From Rutidosis leptorrhynchoides (lineage: Eukaryota; Streptophyta; Magnoliopsida; Asterales; Asteraceae), in the NCBI RefSeq assembly GCF_046630445.1, contig NC_092336.1, positions 504,385,001 to 504,449,000 of the forward strand: 64,000 nucleotides of DNA, given 5' to 3'. Positions within the stretch are counted from its first letter, which is position 1. Each line of letters starts with the position of its first letter. Under the pieces are notes generated by a model. That model worked only from the letters and a program-made list of their open reading frames with translations. It had not been told where the DNA came from and did not search any database. The translations under genes were made by a program, and so were the position numbers. Below, in pieces: positions 10,371 to 24,039 of this stretch.

Positions 10371-11721
10371 TCATTGTCTGGTACACAGTATCTATCAGGT
10401 ATTTCGACCCATGATGTATTCTGCGGATCTGATTCATCTGGTTCGCTCATCTTTCCATCGCCAATCTCTAACAACCATGATGCAAATTCTTTGGTTGCTG
10501 TTCTTTCTTCCTCTGTTAAATTGGGTTGTTTTAACCTCATGTTTTCTTCGAGTGTTATTATCCTAAAATGTTTCCACAAAGGAGAATAGATTATCGAAGC
10601 ATTTAGGATTTCTTCTTTTCTACATCCTTTTTTAATCGGTAAAGTTTGTCTAAAATCGCCGCCCAAAATTATTGTAAGTCCACTAAACGGTAACTCAGGT
10701 TCATCATAGATATCTCTTAACATTATATCCAACATTTCTAGACATTTACGATCATTCATGGGTACTTAATCCCATATTATAAGTTCCACTTTTCTTAGTA
10801 GAGTACCCATATGTGTTTTCTTCTTTATATTAAACATACTCTCATCTGTTAAGTCTATCGGAATCTTAAACTTGGAATGGGCAGTTTGGCCTGATGGTAA
10901 CAACAATGATGCTATCCCAGATGACGCCACAGCCAACACTATCTAACCATCAGCTCTTAGTGCGGTTGTGATTGCCTTCCACAAAAAATTCTTTCCCGTT
11001 CCACCGTGCCTATAAACGAAAATTAATAGTTGATGTTGGTTGTTGTTAGAATCAAGAATAAGATTGTAGATTTCTTTTTGCTTTGCATTCATGTTTTGAA
11101 CCATTACTAACTTTTCACCAGACAGGGTTTCTCGATCATAGTTTTTTTCTTCCATTATATATCTGTTTTGAATATCATCAAGCAAGTATTGAGGTATCGT
11201 TGGTAAGCCGAACTCAGTAACATTTTTGGAATGACGATTCAACAGAATTTCGAGCTCGTATAATGTGTATCCTTCGAGCTCGTTTGTGTTGATGTATAGG
11301 TTTGACATGTGTAATGAGACTGCTGCTCTGATAGGGATGTCATTAGACATAAATTTCCAAGTTTACTTCCATAATCTCAAAGGGTTTGCGACGTCACAGT
11401 AGATAAGGATATGACTAAACAGTGTACGCAATTCAGCAGCGGTGGCTGTTGCACTTGCCTCCTCGAGTGCCGTTTTCCACTCCTTATTGTCACCGAGAAG
11501 GCCCATTGCAAGACATGTTTCACGGTATGTGTGATATGTTGTTTGACCAATTGTCAGTAGATCTGTGTATGATGTACAACCCTTTTTATGACACAATAGC
11601 ATTCTTAGATAGAAGACTTCTCCAAATGCTGGATGCATATACGACAATCGGCCTATTGATGGTTTGTTAAGATTGCATCTTCTCTTCCATCTTTTTTCGT
11701 TGGAAACCCATACAAATTTGC
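10371..11721 (-). pseudogene. Helitron helicase, N-terminal and central part
   Basis: One exon beginning at an acceptor near 11721. Order on the minus strand: RLSYMHPAFGEVFYLRMLL and LCHKKGC (region linking Rep to helicase), then MSNDIPIRAAV, VQNMNAKQKEIYN, Walker A as GGTGKNFLWKA (family consensus GGTGKT, so the catalytic Thr is replaced by Asn), GIASLLLPSGQTAHS, ELIIWD (Walker B) and LTIILGGDFRQTLPI. In-frame stops fall after LRLWK (near 11362), after ALRADG (near 10942), and right after the Walker B Asp where DE is expected (near 10766). The protein is therefore dead. The solo LTR interrupts the exon at 10370. Confidence 0.85.
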
Positions 11722-11814
11722 CTGTAAAAGTTATACATGTTTAAGTGTACATTAGTATGACATACAGTTTATTATTTGATGGATGATTATGTATGAATTT
11801 AAGATTTAACGCAC

Positions 11815-12634
11815 CTGGGAAATCGAGGTAAGTTAAATGTCTTCCGTCAGATGGCGATTTATTGTATTCTAACCATTCAGTCAGTGTTGTTTTTTTCCCT
11901 TCCAGGGTCTCTCACAATAGATCGTAATCATTGGGCACTATGAAAAGAAACTAATTGCATGTCTTGAAGGTGTACAATGAGAACTTGAACTGCTGGTTCT
12001 CTATAATTAATTGGGAAATTATAGATCCTCCAGGATGCCTCATGAGGACATATAAATCTGGCATCGATGAAGTTTTTAATCTCGTCTACCGCCTGGTTCT
12101 CAATTCTTCTGGAGCTACCTTCATCTCCCAACGGTCTTGAAATATGTGTAGCAACGCGATCTGTACCCTTCGAAATATACTTAAACAAATATTTTATAAG
12201 CATATTCCACCCGCAACACTCTACATTGATATGTGCATGGAAACGAAGACACAAATAGCTTTTGTAAGGGACGACGTATCCATTATCGAGGTGACAAATC
12301 GTTTTGTCGACTGAAATTCCAGTATTGCGTCGCCGATAATGTATAAAGCCATCTTTGTCAAAATAAGTTGTGTTGTTAAAAGGCTTTGGAAATCTTTTTT
12401 TACATTTGTGTTGTTGCATACATGGAGCATCTTCATTAACTTTTCCACGCGGGCCATGTATCATAAGATCCGAGATAACTATGAATGTCACTGGATCTCT
12501 ATTGAGGTTTGGTAATTCAACTGCTATGAATCTGTCAACATCTTCAGGTGTTAAAGATCTAGCAGAAGTCTGCACCCACAATAGTGTATGACAATGCGGT
12601 AGTCCTCTCTTTTGAAACTCGATGGTGTACAATA
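11815..12634 (-). pseudogene. Helitron Rep domain exon with HUH motif
   Basis: Exon between acceptor GCAG at 12635 and donor GT after 11815. It starts VLYTIEFQKRGLPHCHTLLWV; HCH in this context is the two-His HUH motif of the rolling-circle replication initiator, which binds the metal for strand nicking. It continues with MIHGPRGKVNEDAPCM, CKKRFPKPF, RRRNTGISVDK and the segment YISKGTDRV, where the KYI-SKG stretch lies next to the expected catalytic Tyr region. A stop (TGA near 11928) and a one-base frame change in an A run lie before TLTEWLEYNK and HLTYLDFPG. Confidence 0.85.
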
Positions 12635-12877
12635 CTGCATAAAAAACATTGTTGCAAATAGTTAGGTAACAAAACAAATAAAAAACAATGCAAAACCCTA
12701 AAGTCATTGACTTATAAAAATGCTACTGTAGATAGGTAAATAGGCACATGGCATGCACAACTCGCTAAAAATTAAATAATATTTGCTTAACTTGAGGTTA
12801 TTTTTTTGATCATTCTATACAATGCATATAAAGGTACTAAGTTGGAACATGATTATTTAGAAAAGACGATTACTTAC

Positions 12878-13307
12878 TTGCTCTATAGAGGCCAAAAGGG
12901 TCCTCTACCTTCAACACAATAACATATTCATTTATTTTCAAATGAAAGACCCTGGAAAGTATATCAGCTCTATCACTCGGAGTTATGTTGTTATACTTTG
13001 CAAGATACCTTTTAATCTCCGGTCACTTAGTGTTGCAAGTAAAAGTAATAAAGAATTGAGGATTTCCATACACACGACAAATAGCAAGCGCATCCAAGTA
13101 ATGACTATACATGTACCGAGGCCCACCAGTAAAAGAAGCGGGTAATATAGTTTGACTACCGACATCAGACCTGTAATGGTCGCCTCTGTTAATAGCATCA
13201 TAAAGACATGATAAGTATTCATTACGTATGTCTTGCTGATGACTTCTCACATAATCAATCCGGTCTAATTCGATACTACAATAAGCGGTGACGATGTACT
13301 ACTGAAA
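12878..13307 (-). pseudogene. Helitron N-terminal (Helitron_like_N) exon
   Basis: Minus strand reads GRLFQ, a TAG where the family has Gln, then YIVTAYCSIELDRIDYVRSH, SFTGGPRYMYSHYLDALAI, RVYGNPQFFITFTCNTKWPEI and KVEDPFGLYRA, ending at a GTAAGT donor after 12878. This is the conserved region just N-terminal to the HUH motif. The intron 12877-12635 separates it from the Rep exon. Confidence 0.85.
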
Positions 13308-13449
13308 TAACCTCCCAGACCTACCAAGCAAATTAAATACATTATACCTATCGTATAATTGATAGGTATAGAACATATTCATGGTCATATTATTTTTTTT
13401 CCTGCTTTTTCTCGAGCTAACATCTCTAAGCTTTTTCTCACAAAAGTAA

Positions 13450-14198
13450 CGGAAATTGTAAAGACATATACATTAAATGTAACTTATTAACACGTTTTGG
13501 TGTACCACCCTTATATTCTACAATAAGATCATAATCAGTTCGGGTCCTGTCTCCCGTTTTGAAAACAATTGCACCAAGGGTATCAGTTACCGGCATTTCA
13601 TATTGCTTAGCCCCAATTACGTTATACAATCTTATTTGGAATTCAGGTACATCCGCCCCGAGAATTCTATCTCTAGCAATCCTAAAAAGTTTGACCACTT
13701 CATTTTTATCGTTTAAAATATGCAATGGTAATTCAACAACCTGTTCAGAAACACCACCGGACCTTCGTTCGCCAAAAATATTTAACCTATTACGTACCTC
13801 GTTATCGGTATCATAAATGTAGAGTTGTAAGAAGCGTGGAGGATCACCATCCTCAGGACAAATCGCTACTATCCAATGATAAACCTGACCCACAATTTTA
13901 AACACGTAAGGGCCTCTACTGTTGTTGATGGTGTCATCTATTTGAGCACCATAAGATGCCATGCTGAACATCTGATTGTACGCACGTATATTATCCACGT
14001 AATTCCTACTTTTTAATAACTCGACGATGTCAGGTGGAGGATTCCTTTCTCTAGGTAGATCTACACGACCACCTTCACAACGACCATTGAAACGCAAAAC
14101 ACTTGAAGATTTTACTCGTTCTTCGTACCAAAAATACGCTCCACAAAAATAGCATACACAATTGCAGTCACCAATATCATTATAATATCCAGTTACCC
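13450..14198 (-). pseudogene. Helitron protein N-terminal exon
   Basis: After an acceptor at 14199-14200 the minus strand reads GVTGYYNDIGDCNCVCYFCG (paired-Cys zinc-binding-like segment), YFWYEERVK, RGPYVFKIVGQVYHWIVAIC, LYIYDTDNEVRNRL and KLHLMYMSLQFPLL. These match the N-terminal part of plant Helitron polyproteins. The frame closes shortly after FPLL where the family continues with PYGEDG, and 13308-13449 is not recognisable as coding, so a segment seems lost or spliced out. Confidence 0.8.
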
Positions 14199-14307
14199 CT
14201 GAAAACAAACATGAACCAAACATTTAAAACATGTTCACCATAAGCTGCACTAAGATTGAATGACTAAAAGTGTATGCAAACATAGATAACAATAAGGAAT
14301 ATAATAC

Positions 14308-14389
14308 CTTCAGGCATAACAGGACAATCTAAAGAGGACGGTAGCTGAAAAGATGAACCAACAACTCCTGAATATGCACTCGGTTAAAA
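14308..14389 (-). pseudogene. Small upstream Helitron exon
   Basis: Between an acceptor (AG at 14390-14391) and a donor (GAAG then GTATTA) the minus strand encodes SAYSGVVGSSFQLPSSL followed by DCPVMPEG, which joins in frame to the zinc-binding exon at 14198. It is assigned to the Helitron gene by splice sites and position only. Confidence 0.5.
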
Positions 14390-14454
14390 CTAAAAAAGAA
14401 AATGTTAAAAAAATTCAAACAAATAGAAAGGGTACAACAAATACCTACCCGCAC

Positions 14455-16750
14455 TGTAGCGACCCGACAAAATCATTATTGACGGCGCCGTCTACTTAGG
14501 TCCCGTTACGTGGTCATAAGTCTTTAAAACAACGTTTGACCAAAAGTATGTCGCATTCATTTCAAAAGTAAGGATGTTTCAAGGTTTAAAAAAGTAGTTC
14601 GACAACTAGTTACATTACAATATCTAAAGTACAATTGAAACATATGCGACACAATTTAAAAGTAGCCAAAAGACGCTACATGTATGCATATATACTTGAC
14701 ATCCAATGCAAGTATCAAAAGTAATGAGCGGAAGCATGTATCACATATCGTTCAAAGACCTGAGAAAAACATAGAAATCTGTCAACGAAAACGTTGGTGA
14801 AATCATAGGTTTAAGTAAGTAAGTGAGTAAGTAAAATGAACCACAAGATTTATAAAATTTCAATAATAGTAAACCATTCCAAATATTGTTATCACGAGCA
14901 CCCAATTATCAAGGCTTAACTTTTCTTCCATAGAACCCAATCACAATAGTGTTAGAACATACACTGTTTCTCGAAAATATATTTCATCCGAATAACTGTA
15001 GCGAACCGTCCGAATGAGGGTTTGTCAAACCCATATGGCCATACAACATAAGTTCTCGCTTACACCCGGCAAGTGTAACTAATGATAATTGAATTGAGGA
15101 TTTTTGTTCTAACTCGTATGTAGAATTTTGTTTTTGTACTTGTGTTCACTTTGTAAAATGAAACGTTTATATTTTCTCATCCCAAATGTAAGTTTAAAAG
15201 AGTAAAGGTGGGACTATGATCTCACCTTGAGTGCACGAGTGAATAAAGTACTTCACAAGATAACGTGTGCAAGAACGAATGCTAGTCTTGACCTAAACAA
15301 GTAGGTCGTATCAATAACGGTAAACACGGTTGGTCAAAAATATTCAATTAGTCCTATGGCTCGTTACGACTCGATTATATAGCATGTGAATCAAATTGTC
15401 AAGTTCCATGCAAGATACAAGTATAAAAGCACGTTAGAACGATTTCACAAACATTTAGTTAAGTTTGATTAAAAGTCAACTTTGATCGGGTCAAAGTCAA
15501 CGAAAAAGTCAACACGTTCGGGTCGGGTCCCGAACTATTTTTCTGAGGTTTTTAATCATATATAAGCATGTTAGAACAAGTTACATGTGAATCGGAGGTG
15601 CGTAGCATAGCAAACATTTTTCGTAATTTGACAAGGTAGGTCAGTCCCTGAATGCGGCTATTGCCGCGCCACGACACAGAAAGGCCGCGCCGCGACAATG
15701 TGCGAGAGCTGGTACCTGGGCTGTTTCAATTGTTCAAGTCTCATTCAAACATCAAATTATCATAACTAATGAACCGTAAATACCTAAAACGCATACCATA
15801 CATCGTTGGAAAGGTAATTTAACAAGGAACACAACTAAACACGTTTTATGAATCAAAAATATCATTTGCAATAATCGAAATTCCAAATTGAATGATCAAT
15901 TAATGCCCATCATTAATGCTTCAAATTCATAAATGCACATTTTATGATTCGGGAATTAAATGCACACATATAATACGCCGTTTCGTAGGTAATTACGCAT
16001 ACAATAAAATTTAACACTTACAAACCACATGGCAAGGCATTCAATGCATCAAAAGTTCATTTTACTTCAATCAAACCCTAACTCAAAGTCACCAATTTAA
16101 CAATTATGCTTATGAAGCTTTTCTAAGTTAGCCCACGTACCAAATTGAAGCTAGTGATGCTAGTAACACAATTAATACATGCACTTTTAACATCTAACAA
16201 CATTTAAGCAAACATATCACAAGATCAAATACACCAAAATTCAAGTTCATGCTAGTTACTCAAAATAACAAGATCGAGCATATAAATCACATATTCATGT
16301 TAGACTTGAGCCATAGACACTAATTAACACTTTTATAAGTTAAAAACATCAAGAACACAAAATCTAGTATTATTAGAAAGTTACCCAAATGCAATAAAGT
16401 TGGTATGGATTCGAAGAGGGAGATGCAAGGATTCCGAATATGTAATTTGTTTGAATTGGTGCTTGCTAGATCTTGAATAAATGATGAATCTTGTTGAGTG
16501 AGTTGAGAGAAAATGGAAGTATCAAATGTTAGAAAGGGGGGTGAAAGGATGAGTGGAGGAGAAGGGTTTGACTAGTTGACCTAGTCAAACCTTTTGTCCT
16601 TTGGCAAGTTTAGTCCCTCAAGTTTCAAAGCGGGTGCGTGAATTACCTAAACGAGATAATTTCAAAAGCGTTTTAACGGAAGATGTTATAATCATATAAC
16701 GGACTTAAATAATTAAACGAAAAGTAAACGGAAAAAGGCGGGATGTTACA
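14455..16750 (-). repeat. LTR of chromovirus 2, left copy
   Basis: Read on the minus strand it runs from TGTAACATCCCGCC to GTCGGGTCGCTACA, 2296 bp. CGCAC directly flanks it on both sides (14450-14454 and 16751-16755), so by itself it behaves like a solo LTR in the Helitron. The copy at 21747-24039 differs by roughly 1 percent by eye, implying an insertion some hundreds of thousands of years old at common plant rates. Confidence 0.9.
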
Positions 16751-17586
16751 CGCACTACTTGAAGAAGGAAAGGGGAAGATGCCATTCTCCTCACAATTTT
16801 CGGAAGAAGACTGTCTGACCTGTTTTTCTAGCAGGAGGAAAATTCGAGCACCCACCAGCGGACACGGATGGTAATGTAGACTCAAAATGACTTGCTGACT
16901 TTCGTTTAGGAGGCATTATAACGCTTATATATAACATTTACTTATGTCAACAACGAAAACTTCATACAAACCAAAACCCAAATAATAAGATACATTAGGT
17001 TAAAAAGAACATAAAATTCAATTTGAAATAAATCCCAATCAGATTACACCACAAAACAATTAATAGGGTATTTAATTTCACTAAGGTGCACTAACAGGTA
17101 CATGATGGGTATATTGAAGCTAATGAATTGTTCTTTATAAATTTACCAAAATCAATCATGCCTACATAATTCTAAGTTTTTTATTTGTTTATGTTACATG
17201 AATTGAAGTTTAATGTTTTTATCCTCATACTACAACGTACACATTGGTAGCAGGAGAAAGGGAGAAAAAAAAAGACCACAATACCTTCAGACGACAACAA
17301 TGATGGTGAAATCCGGGAAATCAATGCAAACTGAACTAAGTCACCAAGTAGATCGAGAAACGCAGCAGCAAATTCGGACTAAAGAACACTAAATTGATTA
17401 TAATAATATAGGTAAAATAAAGAGGCGAGTGAAGGTGTGGAGAAGCCAAAAAGAAAAGAACACTGAATTAAAGAAAAGAAAAGGTTATTGTTATTATTAA
17501 TTAAAGAAGAAAAAGAAAAGACGTGTGTGATGGGTGAGCAACATGTGGAAGCCAAAGGAAAATAGAGGGGGAAAAACCTCCTGATA
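16751..17586 (-). repeat. Helitron 5' segment, left duplicate copy (with exon 1)
   Basis: Nearly identical to 24040-24876. Both copies begin with CGCAC beside an LTR and end at CCTCCTGATA. On the minus strand each holds an ATG (16916 here) opening MPPKRKSASHFESTLPSV, a Lys/Arg-rich start that fits exon 1 of the Helitron protein, ending at a GGTAGGT donor-like site exactly where the LTR inserted. The exon frame closes within about 40 codons, so it is probably also broken. The rest is AT-rich leader or promoter sequence. Confidence 0.7.
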
Positions 17587-20500
17587 GAGGGCAAGTGCTT
17601 GTCCCAAGCTTTTCTGAAATAGTTAACACAAGCTCGTAGCATGTCTTCCAAGGTTTAAATTGTGCGTTCGCTTTGTCCATCGGTTTGTGGATGATATGCG
17701 GTGCTCATGTCTAAACGCGTTCCCAACGCTTCTTGTAAGGTACGCCAAAATCTAGAAACAAAACGGCCATCTTGGTCGGAAATAATCGATAAAGGCACAC
17801 CATGACAGGCCACGATCTCTTTAATGTAAAGTTGTGCAAGTTTTTCCATTTTGTCAGTTTCCTTCATGGCTAGGAAGTGTGCGGATTTGGTGAGACGGTC
17901 AACAATAACCCAAATAGTATCATAACCGCCCACCGTCTTTGGTAGTTTGGTGATAAAATCCATCGTTATCCTTTCCCACTTCCATTGCGGGATTTCGGGT
18001 AGTTGAAGTAGTTCGGACGGTCTTTAATGTTCGGCTTTGACCTTGGAGCAAGTTAGGCACTTTTCAACATAAGTAGCAACGTCCCTTTTAATGTTCGACC
18101 ACCAATATTGTTCTTTGAGGTCGTGGTACATCTTATTGGCACCGGGGTGAATCGAATACCTTAACTTATGGGCTTCGTCTAGAATAAGGCTTCGCAAGTC
18201 CCCATAATTAGGCACCCAAATTCTTCCGGCGAAATATTGAAGTCCGGTCTCCTTAACTTCGAATCGAGAGGTGAGGACGTTCAAGTGTTCGAGAGAGATG
18301 TTTTCATCCTTGAGAGCCTCGTCTTGAGCTACACGAATTTGACTATTGAGATTGGTGTGAATGGTGATGTTTAAAGCTCGGACACGAAGAGGCAACGCTC
18401 TTTCTTTTCGACTTAAGGCATCGGCTACTACATTTGCCTTCCCGGGATGGTAACGAAGCTCGCAATCGTAATCGTTTAAGGTTTCAATCCACCGTCGTTG
18501 TCTCATGTTTAGTTGCTTTTGGTCGAAGATGTGTTGGAGGCTTTTGTGATCGGTGAAGATAGTACTCTTGGTTCCATAAAGATAGTGTCTCCACATTTTA
18601 AGTGCAAAGACAACGGCTTCGAGTTCGAGATCATGTGTCGTGTAGTTCCGTTCATGAATTTTTAGTTGTCGAGAGGCATAAGCAATGACTTTCTTTCGTA
18701 GCATCAATACACACCCAAAACCATGTTTCGAGGCATCGAAATATACAACAAAATCATCATTGCCTTCAAGAAGTGACAAGATAGGAGCGGTGGTTAGCTT
18801 TGTCTTCAAGATTTGAAATGCGGATTCTTGTTCGGTCGCCCAAATGAATTTCTTTCCCTTGTAGGTTAACGCGGTTAGAGGACGTGTAACCAAAGAGAAA
18901 TCCTTGATGAATCTACGATAGTATCCGTCGAGACCCAAAAATTGACGAATGTTAGTAGGAGTCTCCCATTCACTAATGGCTCCGACTTTTGCGGGATCGT
19001 CTTTAATACCTTGATCACTTACAACATGACCAAGAAATTGAACTTCCTTCAACCAAAATTCACACTTGGAGAATTTGGCATAGAGTCTTTCTTCTCTCAA
19101 GAGTTCAAGCACAAGTCGGAGATGTTGTTCGTGCTCTTCTTCGCTTTTAGAATAGACCAAAATATCATCAATGAACACGATAACGAATTTGCCGAGGTAT
19201 GGTTTGCACACGCGGTTCATAAGATCTATGAACACCGCCGGTGCATTAGTGAGACCAAATGGCATTACAAGAAATTCATAACTACCATAACGAGTCCTAA
19301 AAGCGGTCTTGGACACCTCCTCCCCCTTAACCCTTAATTGATGATAACCCGAGCGGAGATCGATTTTCGAATATACACGAGATCCTTGTAGTTGATCAAA
19401 GAGGTCATCGATACGAGGAAGAGGATATCGGTTCTTAACCGTCAATTTATTTAGCTCGCAATAATCAATGCACATTCGTAGGGATCCATCTTTCTTCTTA
19501 ACGAACAAAATCGGAGCGCCCCATGGTGAATGGCTAGGTTGGATAAAACCACGGTCAAGTAGTTCTTGAATTTGACTTTGCAATTCTTACATTTCGGATG
19601 AAGCAAATCTATACGGTGCACGTGCTACGGGTGCGGCTCCCGGAATAAGATCGATTTGGAATTCTACCTGTCGATGAGGTGGAAGACCCGACAATTCGTC
19701 AGGAAATACATCGAAAAAGTCACTAACAGTTGGCACATCATCGATATGCTTCTCGTCGATCTCGACTTTCTTTACATGAGCTAGAATCGCGAAACAACCT
19801 TTACGAAGGTATTTTTCAACTTTAAGGCACGAGACGAGGTTGAGTCCGGTGCAACTCTTATCGCCATAGACAATCAAGGGTTCACCATTCTCGATAGGAA
19901 TTTGAATCGCTTTAAGATCACAAAGGATGTGAGATTTCGTTTTGGCTAGCCAATCCATACCAATGATTACATCAAAGCTCCCTAGTTCTATAGGTATCAA
20001 ATCAATTTCAAACTCTTTACCCATTAAGTTTAACGTACACCCCCGATAAAATTTGTCGGCACTCAATAGTTTTCCCTTGGCCACTTCAATGGTATAAGTA
20101 GTATCTAGTGGGAGTGGTGGAGTGCTAAAAGAATGAGTCAAAGTCTTGGATACAAAACTCTTATCGGTACCCGAATAGAATAAGCAAGAGACATAAGAAT
20201 TGTTGAAAAGAAACGTACCCGTGACTAGTTCATTGTCATCTCGGGCTTCCAAGGTGTTAATGTTGAAAGCTCGGCCGCGCGTATTGGGGTTATCTTTCTT
20301 CTTCGGGCATGCATTTCTATAATGACCCGTTTGGCCACATTCGTAACAAATGACTGTTTTTGGTGCATTGGGCCCCTTTCGAGCGACGGGGGCGGCACTT
20401 TTACATTCGTTGGCCTTATGAGCAATTCCTTGGCACCGATGGCAAATTAGCTTGCCACATTCACCAAAGTGATGCTTGTTGCATTTGTTGCAAAGAGGTA

Positions 20501-21746
20501 GGTTTTCGGTATAACCCTTCTTGCCGTCGGAGATGAAAGGCTTCTTGGAAAAGTTGTTGTTGCATGATTGGGGGGCTTCCCATTTTCTTTTGTTGTTATC
20601 CGACTTATCCTCGACTTTAGGTGCCGGCACTACAATTTCGTCCACCGTTTCTATCAATTTGCGGGCCATGTTCAAAGCTTCTTGATGATTAGTGGGTTTG
20701 GATGACATTACTCCGTGTTTGATGCTCTTTGGAAGACCATCCATGTAAAGTTCAACCCTTAAAGATTCGGGGTTCACAAGGTTTGGGCACATCAAGGCTA
20801 GTTCGAAAAATCGTTGATTATAGGCCTTGAGATCATTTCCGACCGCTTTCAAAGTTCTTAGCTCTTGTTCGAGCCTTCGGGTTTCTTCACGAGGGAAATA
20901 TTCGGTGATCATCTTTTCCCTTAAATTTGCCCAAGAGAGGGCGTGAGCTTCATCGGTACCTACCGATTGTACATAGGTGTTCCACCACGTAAGAGCGACG
21001 CCGGCAAATGTGTGAGTGGAGTACTTGACCTTGTCTTGGTCCCGACAACCGCTTATGCTAAAGACGGCTTCCATTTGCTCAAACCATCGGGTGAGCACAA
21101 CCGGTCCCCCGGTTCCATCGAAAGTGTGAGGTTTGCACCCCATGAAAGCTTTATAGGAGCATCCCTCGTTTGAATTACCGGCTCCATTATTGTTATTGTT
21201 GTGGTTGTTGTTATTGTTGTTGTTGTTGGATGAGTGTCCGGCCATGGCCGCATCTACGGCGGTGGCTATCATTCGTTGTAGAGCTTGTTCGGGTGTTTCA
21301 TGGCGTGGCACACGGCGAGGAGGCATTGTTCCCTTCAAAACACAAGAATATCGTTGATTAGTATTTTCAATAATACTAATCATGATATGGAATATGGATA
21401 GAGAGAAAATTTTCCTTGACTCGCCTTAAATTCTTTATGTCATAATGTCGGAACGTTCATATGAGTCACCGTAATATAATCCCGAAAATTATATTACCCT
21501 GATATGACCATTCGACATTATTTTATATAGTGAAGGTGGCGTGTCAATCAAATTAAACAACGTGAGATTAAGATGAAATAAGAGTAGATATGAGTAGAAA
21601 CGTTCGAGTATAAATGCACAAGTAGTCAAGTAATTCCTACTTCAAGTCTATATGCCGGTTGTAGTCTAGACTCACTAATGTACCCTATGACTCGGGGTTG
21701 ACACCAATGAACTCTAAATCCCTACAACCAACGCTCTGATACCATC
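17587..21746 (-). mobile_element. Chromovirus 2 internal region (gag-pol fossil)
   Basis: Ty3/gypsy chromovirus, probably Tekay-like, reading leftward from a primer site complementary to initiator tRNA-Met (TGGTATCAGAGC near 21733-21744). Parts in order: Gag from about 21326 (MPPRRVPRHETPEQ) with a poly-Asn tract, CCHC knuckles near 20300-20480 and a protease-like segment; reverse transcriptase with FIDDILVYS near 19140-19180; RNase H with [13 protein letters not shown]; integrase HHCC with ECLTCSK-like CLTCSK and core DD..E segments ([13 protein letters not shown]) down to about 17655. The pol end is missing in this copy and the coding region has a few breaks, so it is not functional. It is set in the Helitron and bounded on the right by an LTR. 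Confidence 0.9.
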
Positions 21747-24039
21747 TGTAGCGACCCGACAAAATCGTTATTGACTGCACCGTCTACTTAGGTCCCGTTA
21801 CGTGATCATAAGTCTTTAAAACAACGTTTGACCAAAAGTATGTCGCATTCATTTCAAAAGTATGGATGTTTCAAGGTTTACAAAGTAGTTCGACAACTAG
21901 TTACATTACAATGTCTAAAGTACAATTGAAACATATGCGACACAATTTAAAAGTAGCCAAAAGATGCTCCATGTATGTATATATACTCGACATCCAATGC
22001 AAGTATCAAAAGTAATGAGCGGAAGCATGTATCACATATCGTTCAAAGACCTGAGAAAAATATAGAAATCTATCAACGAAAACGTTGGTGAAATCATAGG
22101 TTTAAGTAAGTAAGTGAGTAAGTAAAATGAACCACAAGATTTATAACATTTCAATAATAGTAAACCATTCCAAAATTGTTATCACGAGCACCCAATTATC
22201 AAGGCTTAACTTTTCTTCCATAGAACCCCATCACAATAGTGTTAGAACATACACTGTTTCTCGAAAATATATTTCATCCGAATAACGGCAGCGAACCGTC
22301 CGAATGAGGGTTTGTCAAACCCATATGGCCATACAACATAAGTTCTCGCTTACACCCGGCAAGTGTAACTAATGATAATCGAATTGAGGATTTTTGTTCC
22401 AACTCGTATGTAGAATGTTTGTTTTTGTACTTGTGTTCACTTTGTAAAATGAAACGTTTATATTTTCTCATCCCAAATGTAAGTTTAAAAGAGTAAAGGT
22501 GGGACTATGATCTCACCTTGAGTGCACGAGTGAATAAAGTACTTCACAAGATAACGTGTGCAAGAACGAATGCTAGTCTTGACCTAAACAAGTAGGTCGT
22601 ATCAATAACGGTAAACACGGTTGGTCAAAAATATTCAATTAGTCCTATGGCTCGTTACGACTCGATTATATAGCATGTGAATCAAATTGTCAAGTTCCAT
22701 GCAAGATACAAGTATAAAAGCACGTTAGAACGATTTCACAAACATTTGGTTAAGTTTGATTAAAAGTCAACTTTGATCGGGTCAAAGTCAACGAAAAGTC
22801 AACACGTTCGGGTCGGGTCCCGAACTATTTTTCTGAGGTTTTTAATCATATATAAGCATGTTAGAACAAGTTACATGTGAATCAGAGGTGCGTAGCATAG
22901 CAAGCATTTTTCGTAATTTGACAAGGTAGGTCAGTCCCTGAATGCGGCTATTGCCGCGCCACGACACAGAAAGGCCGCGCCGCGACAATGTGTGAGAGCT
23001 GGTACCTGGGCTGTTTCAATTGTTCAAGTCTCATTCAAACATCAAATTATCATAACTAATGAACCGTAAATACCTAAAACGCATACCATACATCGTTGGA
23101 AAGGTAATTTAACAAGGAACACAACTAAACACGTTTTATGAATCAAAAATATCATTTGCAATAATCGAAATTCCAAATTGAATGATCAATTAATGCCCAT
23201 CGTTAATGCTTCAAATTCATAAATGCACATTTATGATTCGGGAATTAAATGCACACATATAATACGCCGTTTCGTAGGTAATTACGCATACAATACAATT
23301 TAACACTTACAAACCACATGGCAAGGCATTCAATGCATCAAAAATTCATTTTACTTCAATCAAACCCTAACTCAAAGTCACCAATTTAACAATTATGCTT
23401 ATGAAGCTTTTCTAAGTTAACCCACATACCAAATTGAAGCTAGTGATGCTAGTAACACATTTAATACATGCACTTTTAACATCTAACAACATTTAAGCAA
23501 ACATATCACAAGATCAAACACACCAACATTCAAGTTCATGTTAGTTACTCAAAATAACAAGATCGAGCATATAAATCACATATTCATGTTAGACTTGAGC
23601 CATAGACACTAATTAACACTTTTATAAGTTAAAAACATCAAGAACACAAAATCTAGTGTTTTTAGAAAGTTACCCAAATGCAATAAAGTTGGTATGGATT
23701 CGAAGAGGGAGATGCAAGGATTCCGAATATGTAATTTGTTTGAATTGGTGCTTGCTAGATCTTGAATAAATGATGAATCTTGTTGAGTGAGTTGAGAGAA
23801 AATGGAAGTATCAAATGTTAGAAAGGGGGATGAATGGATGAGTGGAGGAGAAGGGTTTGACTAGTTGACCTAGTCAAACCTTTTGTCCTTTGGCAAGTTT
23901 AGTTCTTCAAGTTTCAAAGCGGGTGCGTGGATTACCTAAACGAGATAATTTAAAACGCGTTTTAACGGAAGATGTTATAATCATATAACGGACTTAAATA
24001 ATTAAACGGAAAGTAAAAGGAAAAAGGCGGGATGTTACA
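21747..24039 (-). repeat. LTR of chromovirus 2, right copy (5' LTR in element sense)
   Basis: 2293 bp, nearly identical to 14455-16750. The iMet-type primer site abuts its inner end, and CGCAC lies just outside its outer end (24040-24044), the same pentamer that flanks the left copy. It contains the shared leader stem-loops described in the findings (near 22085 and 22312). Confidence 0.9.

Noticed and set aside
18942-19337. Plus-strand 131-codon frame
   Set aside because: Antisense shadow of the reverse transcriptase region of chromovirus 2.
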